NCBI RefSeq assembly: GCF_963678635.1
Contig: NC_087063.1
Coordinates: 20,344,701-20,404,700, forward strand
Direction: 5' to 3'
Source: Symsagittifera roscoffensis
Taxonomy: Eukaryota > Xenacoelomorpha > Acoela > Convolutidae
Length of the DNA stretch: 60,000 nt
In this document: positions 32,566 to 43,985 of the stretch, one piece after another
Numbering within the stretch: position 1 is the stretch's first letter
How the letters are laid out: each line of letters opens with the position of its first letter
Notes under the pieces: generated by a model
What the model saw: the letters and a program-made list of their open reading frames with translations, nothing else
Database searches by the model: none
What the model was told of the DNA's origin: nothing
Translations under genes and position numbers: made by a program

Positions 32566-35060
32566 CTTGGGCTAAAAAAATAATTATCTTGAGATTGAAA
32601 AGTGGTGGTATGAGGTTGTTCGATAATTTGTTCATATGTATTATCATTTTGTGAATGATGTGTCATTATATGTTGAATGGGGCTTTGTGTTGTATTTGGT
32701 CTGAAATTTGGATTATTTGTAATTGCTAGGTTTCGAAAATTTCGAGGAACTAATGATAATGGATGGTTTTGTGGTAGGGTTGGAATTTGTGGTGCTGTAG
32801 GTGTTGTATCTACATTATTATGTTCTTCGTCATATGTGTTTGGTTTTGTGGTTATTTTTGTTTTATATTCTTTTATTTGTGCATCTAGAAGTATTTTATT
32901 GATTGATGATGAGAAAATTCCGAAAAATCCTGCAAATAGTATACGTGCTACACTTGCTTGGCGGTTCACTTGTGTGTGTACAGCGCATGTGTTATAGATT
33001 TCTTTTAACAGTGAGAAAAGAAATCCTATAAAATTAAACATAGCATATAAGTTAGTTAATCTTTCTAAGATGTAATAGGGCCATCCTAGAAAGGCGAGAA
33101 TTTCGTTTTTTAGGGTTACAAAAGTGAAAATATTTATGGGTGAAATATCTTGTGGTTGGTATTTTCCACCGTTTAAATATATGTTATCTTGAATATCCTT
33201 AAAATATCCGCTGTAGTCTTGTGTATAAATGTCTGCAAATCCTGCGGTTTCGGCAAGTTTTCTTAAATTTTGGTCGATTGATTGTCGTTGTACTGTGTCC
33301 ATTAGTGTTAGTAGTTCTTGAAATCGTTGTGTTCTAATGTGATGTTGTATATCAGATTTAGAATTTATTCCAATTGATTGTAAATCTATATTTGGGTTAC
33401 GAGCGATAGCTCGGATACTTTCTGGTGAAAACTTTTTTAGTGGTTGCATTAATGTACGATACGGTGTAAGTAGGTAGTATTTATCTTCGTCAGGGTTTAA
33501 TTGTACGAAGTTGTGGCTATTTTTTGATCCACATGGGACTGTGGTATCCCAAAAAAATGTTCGTCTTGAAAGTGTATCGACAAAATGTACTTTATTTTTG
33601 TAGAATATGGGGATTCTTTTATAACAACGTTTATCTTCAAAAACGTATAATGGTGATAATTTTTTGGTGCAAGTATAAAACCATAAAATATTTCCTTCGT
33701 AATCAAGAAAATTTGATCTATTTCTTGATAATAACTATTCTGCGTAGGGTATTTTTAATACTGCTAATGCGAGTCATTGTAAGATTTGTGTTCTTTCTAA
33801 TTCGCATAGTTGATGAAGTGTTTCTAATTCAGAAAGTAACATTTTTTGAAAAATTCTTCTAATTGTGTAGTCGAATTTCTTATCTAAGTGAATATCATAA
33901 TGTATATTACCAATGTAGGTGTTATTCATTAATGATAATTCTTGTAAACGTGTGCTTTTACTATCGTATGGTGTTAGCTTTCCACCAGGGTACCTGTGCG
34001 TTTGTGGAGGTTCACTGGGACGTATGCTGTTCCTTCGTTAATAGGGTGACTTGTTGCGTAAGGGTCAGATTTTCTTTTTCCAGTGGTCACGTCGAAACCT
34101 TTCTCGTGTTCGACAAGTATTTCAGAGTATTGTGTTTTATAAAGTGGATTGCTATATTTACATGCAAATTCTGTTTCGTGATAGATTTGAAAACGTGTCA
34201 ATTTATTTTCTAAATCATGAATGTTTTTGAAATCATTGCTTTGTTTGTGAGACGGATTCACTTGTTCGTATGGAATTGATTCAATGAAATTTTTTTCATG
34301 AAATTTTATCATGCGAGCGTGTATTTTTGCTACTTGAAATGTTGTGCATGTATCTTCGGGAAACCAAACAATTGTTATTTGGGTTTTTGTTGTAGGGTCA
34401 CAAAAACCTTGATCATTTTTGCAAAGCAATCTAATTCCTTGATAGATCATGGTGTTATTGGTTAAATCTCGTGTGAGTTGTATGTTTTCAAGTTGTATTT
34501 TCCAATCAAAAAACATTATTTCTTGCTATCCATCCTTTTTGTGTCTGCTTTGCAGTTTGAGGGATCATTTATTCCAATGTGTGGTATCCAGTGTTTATCG
34601 TGTATATCATAAGTTAATCGTCCGTGTGCGCCATTATATGGGTATTTTTCGTCTAACTGAACATGTCCTTGATATCGTTCGAGTTCTGCTTGATGTACAG
34701 AATCGGTAAAGACTTGAAAATTTAATATTTTTCTGTCTATATTTTTATTTTTTGTTAGATTTAGTCTGGCTAATTCATTTTTACAATCGTCGGGGTTTAG
34801 ATGTAAAAGTCTTTCTATGTTACTCTGATAAAATGATTCGTAATCAAGTTGGTTTTTAATTCCGTTGGAAACTTGTGAACAATGTACTTTCTTTTCGGAA
34901 AATGTTGCTGTAAACTTATATCCTGCGACTGTTGTTGCTCGGGCTTTTGAATACAATGTTTCTGTTACATTTGTAGTTTCTATAGCTTGTGGTTCTGTTT
35001 CGCAATGTGTTACTTGATTTATTGCATACTTGTGTAGTGTTTTTGTTCGTTTTCTTCACA
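32562..35060 (-). pseudogene. env: env-like glycoprotein gene of element A (frameshifted)
   Basis: This is a retroelement Env candidate by position (after integrase) and by character. Three consecutive frame pieces, about 35,060-34,516, 34,516-33,974 and roughly 33,720-32,562, make about 800 codons with frame changes near 34,516 and 33,970-33,720. The first two pieces have scattered Cys and N-x-S/T sites, as in an ectodomain. The third has paired hydrophobic segments (about residues 117-147 and 168-188 of the part starting at 33,449), then a polar Pro/Asn/Thr-rich tail. The Cys and hydrophobic layout recalls glycoproteins captured from RNA or DNA viruses by invertebrate retroelements, but I cannot place it in a named class. 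It is non-functional as it stands. Confidence 0.5.
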
Positions 35061-35313
35061 CTCATAGTGTGTTACTAATAAATCCTGAGGTCCTGTGCGA
35101 GGAGATGGATTTGTGTTTTGGTCGGAAAATATTAGAAAAAAGATGTGTTGAAAAGTTTATATTTTTAGAATATACATGTGTATGATAATCCGGAGTATGC
35201 GTTATAAAATGTTATGTATCCAATTGTGTTTTTTGTTTATCTATCGTCTTTATATATTACTTCAGTTGTTATAAATGGAGGGGGTAGTGATTGAGCTGTT
35301 ATAATTGGCGGTT

Positions 35314-36510
35314 TTAAGGGAAAGGGGTGTTGAACAATTTTATTAAGTCTGATTGTGATTTCAAAATTTTAATTGGAGACTTTTGTTGAAGTATTTGAAT
35401 GTTATGTTCTCGGATATCGTCGTGGATATCTTGTCTATATTGTAGTCTATTAAGTGCCCAATTATGGAGTCGGTTACTTTCTTGATGTTGTCCAAATAGT
35501 GGGGGAGGTGCTACGAAAGTGTTCCAATCTAATCGTAAAGGGATATTAGACGATGATTGTTCTCGATATCTAGCGTCGAGGTTGTTTGGGAAAATTAAGG
35601 GGAAAAGTGTCGGTGAGATTTGACTAAATGATGGTGTTGACGGGAGTGACAGTGTTTCTGGTAATTATGATAGTGTTGTATCAGAAGAAATATCTATTGG
35701 TTCATTTACTATGTTCGGTTCACCTTGTGTACATGAGTGTGTTGTCCAATATGGTGGTCTTTCTCTGGTATCTGGGGGAATAAAAGGGTTTTCTCGGATT
35801 TGTTGTGATGTGGGGGTTGAACCTAGGTAGTCTGAGGGTATATTCGAAGTGCTTTGTTGTGAAAGAAGTGTGGGAGTTTCTGGTAGTGTACTGCTTGAAA
35901 GTTCTGAGGCAGTTGGTGTTGGTGATTGGGGTATATCAAAATGAACTCTGGGGCTTTGAAAATTCCTTTTTTCTTCGCGGATGTATAATTTGTCTATTTA
36001 CTTCAACTGTATTTTGGTTTTGACTGATATGTCTTATTCGATTTGAATCTTGTGGTAGTGTGGGGAACAAATTATATGTTGGTTCACTTAGAGATGCTTG
36101 TCGCTGAACCGGTTCTAGTGGTTCGGATAAGCGGGCGTGTCGTTCTTCGAAAGTGTACGGGTTATCTTAAAAAGAAATTCGTGTGGATATTTGGGGGTTT
36201 TGGGTAGTTGTGGGTATGCCTGGGTTTTCTTGGGAAGATGTCGGTGTAGACTGTTTTTGTGGTGGTTGGTTAGCAATTTTGGAAATTTGTCCTATTAATC
36301 TGTTCTTAGTGGGAAGATTTATGTTTATTGGAATATTCTTCGATGAAAAAAATTAAAAGAATTATTGCTAAGGCGAATGTGACTATTTCTTTTTTTACAC
36401 ATCCGCACATTGTCATAATTAGTGATGATAAAAATGTGATGAAAATTACGAATGGAAGAAAAAATATCTGTTCTACTAAAAATTGTTCGTATCAATTAAA
36501 TAGACTTTGA
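35314..36510 (-). pseudogene. membrane plus Pro/Ser/Thr-rich ORF between pol and env
   Basis: On the element strand the segment opens with two hydrophobic helices (IFFLPFVIFITFLSSLIM, a CGC turn, then IVTFALAIILLIFFI) at about 36,340-36,480. A frame change leads to a long Pro/Gln/Ser/Thr-rich stretch (ANQPPQKQSTPTSSQENPG), and after another frame change to DIPQSPTPTASELSSSTLPE. It ends with a charged, helical-looking tail (NRLHNWALNRLQYRQDIHDD), and the last codon is TAA at 35,314. In total about 390 codons remain, with two frame changes and about two stops. I recognise no family. It could be a separate small membrane protein followed by a second ORF, or the leader part of the env-like protein. 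I favour a separate gene because a stop and a gap precede env. Confidence 0.45.
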
Positions 36511-37323
36511 CTTATCGTACCTGTGAACGTGGTCAATGATTTGGGAAAGTTGAAGATATATTTCAAATAGGGAGTAGAAAATTAAAAAAACATTGCAAAA
36601 AATTATTTAAAAGATTATTAGGGCTTCAAAAATTTCAATAAAAAATTTTAGCAAAAGTTTAAGTAGAATGAAAAATTTTATGAAAAGGTTTATGATTATA
36701 TTTTTTAAAGTATTGACTGTTAAAGAGAGAAGCATTTAAGAAATGATTCTTTCGTCGAATATTTTTTAAAATTCTGGGGCGAAATTCAAGTGTGGTCGGA
36801 TTATTTATTGATTTTTTGACAAGTGGGTTGAGTTTTGTTAAAAATTGTTGGAGGCTACTTTTATGGAGCTCGGGAGGTCTTCTTTGCTTTGTTTTTATTT
36901 GTTGTGTAATTTGGGGTATTTTTGAAACATTTGTATAATTGGGCCAAATGATTATGGTCCTTTTTTACTTTAGGCTAATTTGTCATTTTTGGTTGGGGGG
37001 TTTTTGAGGTCTAAATTGGGAAAATATTGTTGATCTTTGCATTATTTCGTAGGGGAGGGTTGTAATAATATCGTGGTGTTTATTTTAGTTGTCAAATTTT
37101 AGCAAGTTGCTTATTTTTGACCTGGAGGTTGTTAAGTTATAGTTATAGATATGCCTGGAGATTAATATCTATCGGCTAGTAGGTTTGTGTTAGAGATATT
37201 GAAGGTGACGGATTTGAGTGAACTAGAACTGCTGCGGATGTTTCAGCATGTTATCTTGAAAATATGAAAGTTCAAAATGATTTGTAGATCAAGAATGATC
37301 AAGAGGTGAATGAATGATTGATT
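36511..37323. other. spacer between pol and the membrane ORF (element A)
   Basis: AT-rich, with no open frame on the element strand. Such a gap could hold the splice acceptor for a downstream mRNA, but no specific site is claimed. Confidence 0.4.
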
Positions 37324-39539
37324 TTAAAAATAAAGTTGTTTTTGAAATTCAACTTTCTTTAATATTTTAGATTGTGGGATGAATGTTTTGTAATTTTTAC
37401 GTGGTTGGTTTCTAAGTCGTGATAATTCTCTGTGTTTTGATTTTTCTATTTGTTCTTGTGGTAAAAATTTTTCTATAATTTTTCTGTTTTTTCTTTCTTT
37501 TTGGGATATTTTTGGGTCTGGTGTTTTTATATTTTTATGAGTTGTGTTTTGTTTTTGATTTTGTTTATGATTAATGTCGTCATTTACATTTGTTTTTTGT
37601 TCTGTAAATTCATTGTTTTGATTAATATTTAAACCTGTAAAAGAATATAATTGAGTTAATTCGCGTAATGCGTATTTTTTTGGGTGTTAAAATAATAAAT
37701 TGTTACGATGTTGAACAATTTCTTTTTTAGTTGAATCTGTGATTTTGTATGTTACTTCAGTGGGTTTGGCATTTATTTGGTATGGTCCTTTGCGAAGTGG
37801 TTGTAAATTTTTGGAGATTCCTTTTTGAGTTGTGAAATTGGGTATTAAGGCAAATATTCCAATTTTTAAATCTGTGGCTGGCATAAAACGTGAATTAATT
37901 TGGCTGTTAATGTTTTGCCTTTGTAACAATTTCTTTGTTACTTTTTGATAGATTTCATTGTGCTTTTTATTTTTATTTAAAATCCATTCGGCATGTGTGC
38001 CGGAGGCTAATTTAAGAATTTGTGGGTGATGAAAATGATCTTCATCATGTGTGTGTAATGGTAGATTATAGCATATTGAATCATTATTTGGTTTGCAATG
38101 ACCTTGTGCATTTTTGTGAGCCTTTGCTGTGAACATAATTGGTTTTCTTGGTTTTTGATTAAAAACCATTTCATATGGTGACATTCCTAAGGTTGTCGTT
38201 ATCTGTGAATTGTATGATAAGGGAAATAACTTTACACTTGCTGACCATTCTTTGTATCGTGTATCATTTCCATTAATGATACATCTAAGATATTCTTGCA
38301 ATGAACGGTTCATACCTTCGACTAAACCGTTTGTCCAAGGTGCATGAGATATACGTGGTTTATGTTTAATGTTGTATAATTGGCATAGTGTGATAATTTC
38401 ATTATTAATAAATTCTGTACCGTTGTCTGTAACTAGGATTTCGGGTAATCCGAATTTGGCTATCCAGTGTTCGTAAATTGTTGTTTAAGCATAATAAGCA
38501 TTACAATGCGGTACTGGGTTGAGTGCTACATAGTGCTTGGATGCATCAACAATGACCATAATGTAAGAATTTTCTTCAGAAGATGGTTAAATTGGTCCTT
38601 TTGTGTCGAATGAAATTCTATGGTTGAAATATAAGCTTTGTCCTTTAAAATCTTGTTTCTGTGCTATTTGTTTTTGATTTTAATAAGGTTTGTTCAATTG
38701 ACATATTATAAAATCATTGCATAATAATTTTATCCAAATTGGAATATATTCATTTGGAAAATAAAAATTTTGTGTGAAATTCGAGTATGTGTTTTCTGAT
38801 CCTGAGTGTCCTTTTGTATTTTGTGTATGGGAGATGTTAAATGCTATCAGTATCATACTCAAGGGGAGACAAGGAACTTTAGAATCATCTAATTGATATT
38901 CTAAAAGATAAGTATATTCATTGATTATTGTGTTATTAAATTTTCGGAAATATCGGAGGAGTGTTTTGTTTCCTAAAATTGTGGTATCAGCTTTTGCTGG
39001 TTTTGTTTTATATTTGTGCCATGATTTGAGTTGTCTAATTACTGGGTCAAAATTTTGGTATTGTTGTAAAAGTTCAAGTGTAATTTTTTCTGTTGGTGGG
39101 AAAATTTTTTTATCAGTTTCTAGTTTTGATAAGGAAATTGTGTCAAGTGGGTCATGGAGGTTAAAAACTTGATTTATTGTGTATTTCGAATCATTTGTTT
39201 GTGGTCCTGATAAATTTATTTTATCGGTCAAATTTTCTTTTTCAATTAATGGAAAAAAGTCTTTTTTATGCTTTTGTTGTTTTATTTTCTTTTGTTGAGT
39301 ATTATTTTTTATCCATTGTGAGTATGGAATTGGTTTAAAGGTAGATGTATCTAAAAAATCAACTTCATTGTGATTATTTTGGCAATCTAGGTAGAGTGGA
39401 AAATATTGTAGATTATTTATTTGTGATTGATCAATGTCAGTTTTTACTGCGTATTTGCATTCTAATCGGGTTGATGTTTCATCTTTTGCGAGATAGAATT
39501 TGATATTTTGTGGTATTTCAACTGAAGTTTTTTTTCGTG
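37324..39539 (-). pseudogene. int: integrase (element A)
   Basis: The order is a connection region, an HHCC-type zinc finger, a DDE core and a basic C-terminal tail. The finger (about 38,690-38,820) has H and GH followed by CNDFIICQLNKP, where the first Cys of the C-x2-C pair is Phe. The core shows SFDTKGPI, VTDNGTEF and GLVEGMNRSLQ (D, D, E), then EMVFNQKPRKPIMF. The C-terminal part continues past a TAA at 37,687 in the same phase (KYALRELTQLYSFTGL) to a Lys/Arg-rich end at 37,324. In-frame stops occur near 38,677, 38,588, 38,485 and 37,687. It would insert the cDNA; this copy cannot. The lost finger Cys and four stops are decay, since each is a single-base change from a sense codon. Confidence 0.85.
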
Positions 39540-40113
39540 TAAGTAGTTCAGGTGGCGTATTTCTACTTAATGTATCTGGTAATGCAAGGTTTTTTCCTGC
39601 TGTCCAAACTATATGTAAGTTTGGGAATTTCAATAAAATTAGTTTAAATCTATATACTCTATGATTAGGATTTGATTTCTGTGTAAAAAGAAATATAATT
39701 GGTTTATGATCTGTAAATAAAATTGTTGGGTGTTTCGATCCAAGTATCAGAAATTCTTATTCTGTAAGTGTGTATATTATAGCTAAACATTCTCTCATTA
39801 GAGTAGAGAGTCGTAGCTCGGCTTGTGTGAATAAACGTGAATTTGCTGATATAAGAATCATTTCATTTGTTCCACTATGTGATTGTAATAATGCTGCGCC
39901 GATGCCAAAATTTGAAGCATCGCACATTGCATAGAATGGTTGGTTTGGATCCGGAATTGTGTTTGAAATTTGTTCTGTCAAAAGATCTTTAACTTCTTCA
40001 AATTTTGTTTGATGTTCAGCGGTCCATTCGAAATTATTTTGTTGTCTGAGGATGTTATAGAAAGGTCTTAAGTATAACTGCATTTTGTAAACGTATTTCC
40101 TTAAGAAATTCAT
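39540..40113 (-). pseudogene. pol: RNase H and RT thumb (element A)
   Basis: The frame starting near 40,113 gives the RT thumb/connection (LRPFYNILRQQNNFEWTAEH). RNase H follows with YAMCDASNFGIGAAL (first Asp), AELRLSTLMRECLAI (Glu) and, after a TAA at 39,757 that stands where Tyr is usual (LTE-stop-EFLILGSKHP), the LFTDHKPIIF motif (Asp). It then runs on without a break into the connection to integrase. It would remove the RNA strand of the hybrid. A one-base shift at 40,113 separates it from RT. Confidence 0.85.
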
Positions 40114-41389
40114 TATTCCAAGAACTTCTTGGTTTTTCTTTTTATTTGTAGGTGGTTGAAGTTTAGTTTTTGAATTGCATCAATGCGTGATTTTGATGGA
40201 ATAATATTATTTCGTTCAATATTATGTCCTAAAAAGTTTACGCGTGTTAAGAAGAAAGGTAATTTATCGGGGGCTGCTTTCAGATTTTTGTTCTGAAGTT
40301 TTTTATGATATTGTTCTAAAACTGTAAACATTTCGTCTTTAGTTTGTGATTGCATAAAAACATCGTCTAAATATGTGATTACCTTTTTCTTGAGTATTAG
40401 TGGTCTAAAAATTTTACTCATAAAAGCTGAAAAAGCTGCTGCTCCTTTGGATATTCCATAGAATAATCGATTAAATTCGTATTGTTGATTTCCAATAACA
40501 AATTGTGTTAATCGTCGTGATTTTTCATCTAGTGGCTTTTGATTGTAAGCACTTTTCATTTCTGCGGTTGTGAAGTACTTACCATTTATCTTTGTTAAGA
40601 TAACTTGTATTGGTTCAATGGGCCAATTACATTTTAATTCGTCAATTAGTGAATTGAGATATCTAGCATCTAAAACTAATTTTAGTGATTCTTCTTTTAC
40701 TAGAATGATAACAGGGTTGATGAATGTATTACCTTTTGGTTGTTCTTCTTTATTTACTGGAGATGTAATTTCGTATTGTTCTAAAATATCAAGTAATCTT
40801 TTTACCTTGTCGTGTAAGTGAATCGGTACTTTACTTGCTCTCTGTTTTTAGAAAACTGCGTCAGGTTTTAATGGAAGGTGTAGTGCTAAACTAATTTTTC
40901 CAACGTCAAATTTTGATGTTGCGTAGATTGTTGAATATTTTATCAGTTGTTTAGCTAATTTGTCAAATTCATTTTGCGTTATTTGTGAATGTTGAAAATT
41001 AAACATTGTCAAAAATTTTTGTTGTTCTTTTGTATAATTTGTTGTATTAAATGTTGGTTTAAAATATGGTGTTTTTGTGAAGTAATCTCTCTTTTTTTTT
41101 CATTAATTATTATATTATTTATGAATAATTCTTCGTCAAGAATTGTTGATTGACAAATATCTAATAGTTGTAATATATTATTTACTCGATATGCTACTTC
41201 AATTATAGGTGAAGTTGTCGCATTTGTTTCACAATAGCCTAAGAGTCCCAAGGGTAATGTTATTTGATATGGTGTATTATTATACACGTGTACTAAAATA
41301 ATATCGGAATTTGTGTTTTTCAAGTATTTTAAGGATGAGATTGTAATTTTGAAAAATTTGCGAATGGGTTTAAATTCGAAATCTGACAT
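40113..41389 (-). pseudogene. pol: reverse transcriptase (element A)
   Basis: The frame from 41,389 covers a protease-RT linker. RT proper follows: LVLDARYLNSLIDELK, motif A as TTAEMKSAYNQ, then QFVIGNQQYEFNRLFYGISK, and motif C as ITYLDDVFMQS. It ends at NFLGHNIERNNIIPSKSRID. YLDD is intact, but motif A has Glu in place of the catalytic Asp (Gypsy RTs read TTLDLKSAY or similar). A stop near 40,850 and a shift at about 41,000 also break it. The motif style is unlike E1, so the two retroelements are different families. It would copy element RNA into cDNA but is dead here. Confidence 0.88.
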
Positions 41390-41487
41390 AAAAACTTGTT
41401 GTTTCTTTTGACTTTTGTCATATTGATGAACTTGTTTTATCGAAAAGCTATATACGTTTCCTGATAGTGGTTTAGGTGTTTCCGTTC

Positions 41488-42141
41488 TTAATTATAAATG
41501 GGATAAAATTTTGAGAAAAATGATGGTTGTTTGTTTAATCTTTGAAAGAATGTTAAGGCTGTGTTTTTCGTCTTTGTATATTTATCCTTGATATGAATTT
41601 TACTATTTAAGATGTTTATTGTTGGTATATATTTAGTTATAAGCGGTATGCCAATGATATTGTGCTTAATATCAGTAATATGAAATGTTTGTTTGAATGG
41701 CTTGTTCAGAATCTTATTTTGTTCCATTGTTCTTGTGGGAACAAGGAAAAGTTGGATTTTTCCATAATTTACTAATGTTGATCCTTGTGCTGTTGCTAAT
41801 TTACTAGATGTTTCAAGAGGTGTTAAATTCAGACGTAGTGTTTTGATTTCATTCCATGTGGGAATGTTAATTATGTTTGATTCTGCTCCTGAGTCGATTA
41901 AAAAATCAATTTCAAGGTCTGGTGGTTGAAATTCTTTACTTCTTGGACTCTCTAAGAGAAATGGGATAGTCCTAATTTTTTCTCTCGGTTGTTCGTTTTG
42001 TATGTTTCGATAAACGTGTTTTGTGTTTGAGCATTGTACTTCGTATTTTTTATCAGGTTTAATTACAGTGTTAATTTCGTTTACTTCTTGTGTAGTTCGG
42101 GTATTATTATTAATGGGTCCAGTGTAATAATTATGAAGAAG
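41488..42141 (-). pseudogene. pro: aspartic protease (element A)
   Basis: The frame follows gag without a phase change, only a TAA (42,142-42,144) between them. IDFLIDSGAESNIINIPTW (41,860-41,905) is the active site, DSGA in place of DTGA. The flap region (LATAQGSTLVNYGK) and a C-terminal IIGIPLI patch follow. It would process Gag-Pol. The frame ends at 41,488, and RT resumes in another phase from 41,389. The gag-pro TAA may be a natural readthrough stop or decay; element B ends too early to tell. Confidence 0.82.
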
Positions 42142-43956
42142 TTACAATTGATTTTCGTATATGTGTGAAGTAAAAGGTTGTTCATATACGATAGGTTCAT
42201 AGTCGATTTCGACTGTTATCATGTTTACTGAGATGTTATTATCTGTATCACTTTCAGTATCTGTTGATTCACAATTAATGTGGTTTAATTGTAGTTCTGT
42301 ACTTTCTGTATTGTCAATACCAGGGGGGTCTGAAGTTGTTTCTTCAGTTGTTTGTACCTGATTAATTTGTCGCTGATGTTTTGGTTTGTTTCTTCTATAT
42401 TTGTGTTGAGAATCAGGGTAACGATTGTTGTTTCGATAAGGGGATTGAGAATAATTTCTTTGATTGTTATAGTTGGGATTTCTACTTTGTGAGTTGTTTC
42501 TTGACCTATTATAATAATTGTTTCTGTTTCCTTGATATTTGTATCTGTTGTAGGAATTGTTTCTTGATCTGTTGTTTTGGTAACGTTGGTTTCTGTTATT
42601 TGAATAACTTCTATTCCTATTGTTTGAATAGTTTCTATTTCTGTTGAATGATGAATTTCGTGATCTATCGTTTGAATAGTGTCTATTCCTAGAATTTGAA
42701 TGGGAACTGGTATCAGAAAGTTCTCTTCTGTTTGAATTTGATTGTGAATAGTTGTTTCTATACTGGTTATTTTGGCTATTCGATCGGCTATATCTATTTT
42801 GTGAGAAATTTCGTGAATTTTTTTGTTCTGGTGATCTACCTCTATAATTAGAGTTATAGCGTGATTGGTTTCTTGAATAATTTGAATTATTTGGGAGTGG
42901 TTTACCAGAGCTGTTATTACTATGTATATTTTTGTTTGGTAAATTTTGATCTTTTTTCATGTATTGGTAAAGTGATTTGTTTGATTCTTTGTATTTTTGT
43001 GGTTTATTCTGATTGTTTTGTTGTTTTTGTCTACATTCGGCAATACTGTGTCCGTATCTTCGACAATAATTACACCATTTCTTGAAAGATGGTTTTCCTT
43101 TGAAATTTGGATTTTTTTCATATATGTTCAAAATTTTGGTAATTTTTTCAGTTAGATCTGCATCTGAATCGTGTATGTTGTTTATTTGTGTAGTATTTGT
43201 TTCAATTCGATTAACATACTGTAGTTTTAGATTTTCTGTTTCTTCAAGTTTCATTGTGTTTTCTGCTTGTTCTAATTTATCAACTAGTTTTCTGAAATCT
43301 AAATCTGGTTCTCGAATTGATGAGGGGTGTGATGTTCTCTTTTTTATAGCTATTTTCCTTAATTGAGGTGTTAAGGTCATCATTAAAATTTCTGTCATTT
43401 TTGTGTTTTTGTAATCATGTGTATTGAGTGAATATAATTTTCGAACTAGTGTTTCGATTCGAACTGCTAATTGTTTGATTGTTTCATTTGGTAATCTGCG
43501 AATTTCGTTGCATAAAACTCTTTGATGTTGTTTGTTTCTTTCAGAATCAAACATTTTTGAAAAATCTTGTGTGAATCTTTTCCAATCTGATTTTATGTCT
43601 ATAGGTAGTACTGAAAACCATTTTTGGGCTGCGCCATCTAGTGATGTTTGGATTAACGCTGTGCGTCTATGTATCCAATTTTGATGGAGTAGCGTATTAA
43701 TTGGTTTGGCTCCTATATTTAAAATTAAATTTGCTGTGACTGCGTTTAAATAGTCTTCAACAGAATATTCAGGGTCTGTGCCTGTGAATACCATCACTGG
43801 TTTATTTGATGTTATTGATGATCAACCCATGAGGTATGAATTCATAGTCATCTGTAGTGATTCTGCGGTATTTGGCATTTGTGAGAAACTTGTCAGTTGA
43901 TTTTTTGTTATTTCTTGTTGTTGTAAGTAATAAGGTAGTGAAATTTCGTTTTGCAT
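42142..43956 (-). pseudogene. gag: Gag with CCHC knuckle and long Arg/Asn/Ser tail (element A)
   Basis: The ATG at 43,956 (MQNEISLPYYLQQQ) is in phase with the long frame from 43,797 and is separated from it only by a TGA at 43,822-43,824. The capsid-like part has PINTLLHQNWIHRRTALIQT, GAAQKWFSVLP and WKRFTQDFSKMF, as in Ty3/Gypsy retrotransposon Gag. One knuckle, CNYCRRYGHSIAEC (C-x2-C-x4-H-x4-C), lies near 43,020-43,080. The next 200 residues are a repetitive Arg/Asn/Ser/Tyr-rich tail (RNNSYNRYKYQGNRNNYYN), unusually long for Gypsy Gag and probably RNA-binding and disordered. An acidic Thr/Glu/Asp end follows. It would form the particle and package RNA. Confidence 0.85.
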
Positions 43957-43985
43957 TAGAGTTGGTTGTTAAGAATGCATAGATT

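Noticed and set aside
33524-34213. Plus-strand hydrophobic frames
   Set aside because: Antisense of the env-like gene; no motif and no conserved start.
42381-43366. Cys/Phe/Tyr-rich plus-strand frames opposite gag
   Set aside because: Antisense shadow of the Asn/Arg/Ser-rich Gag tail.
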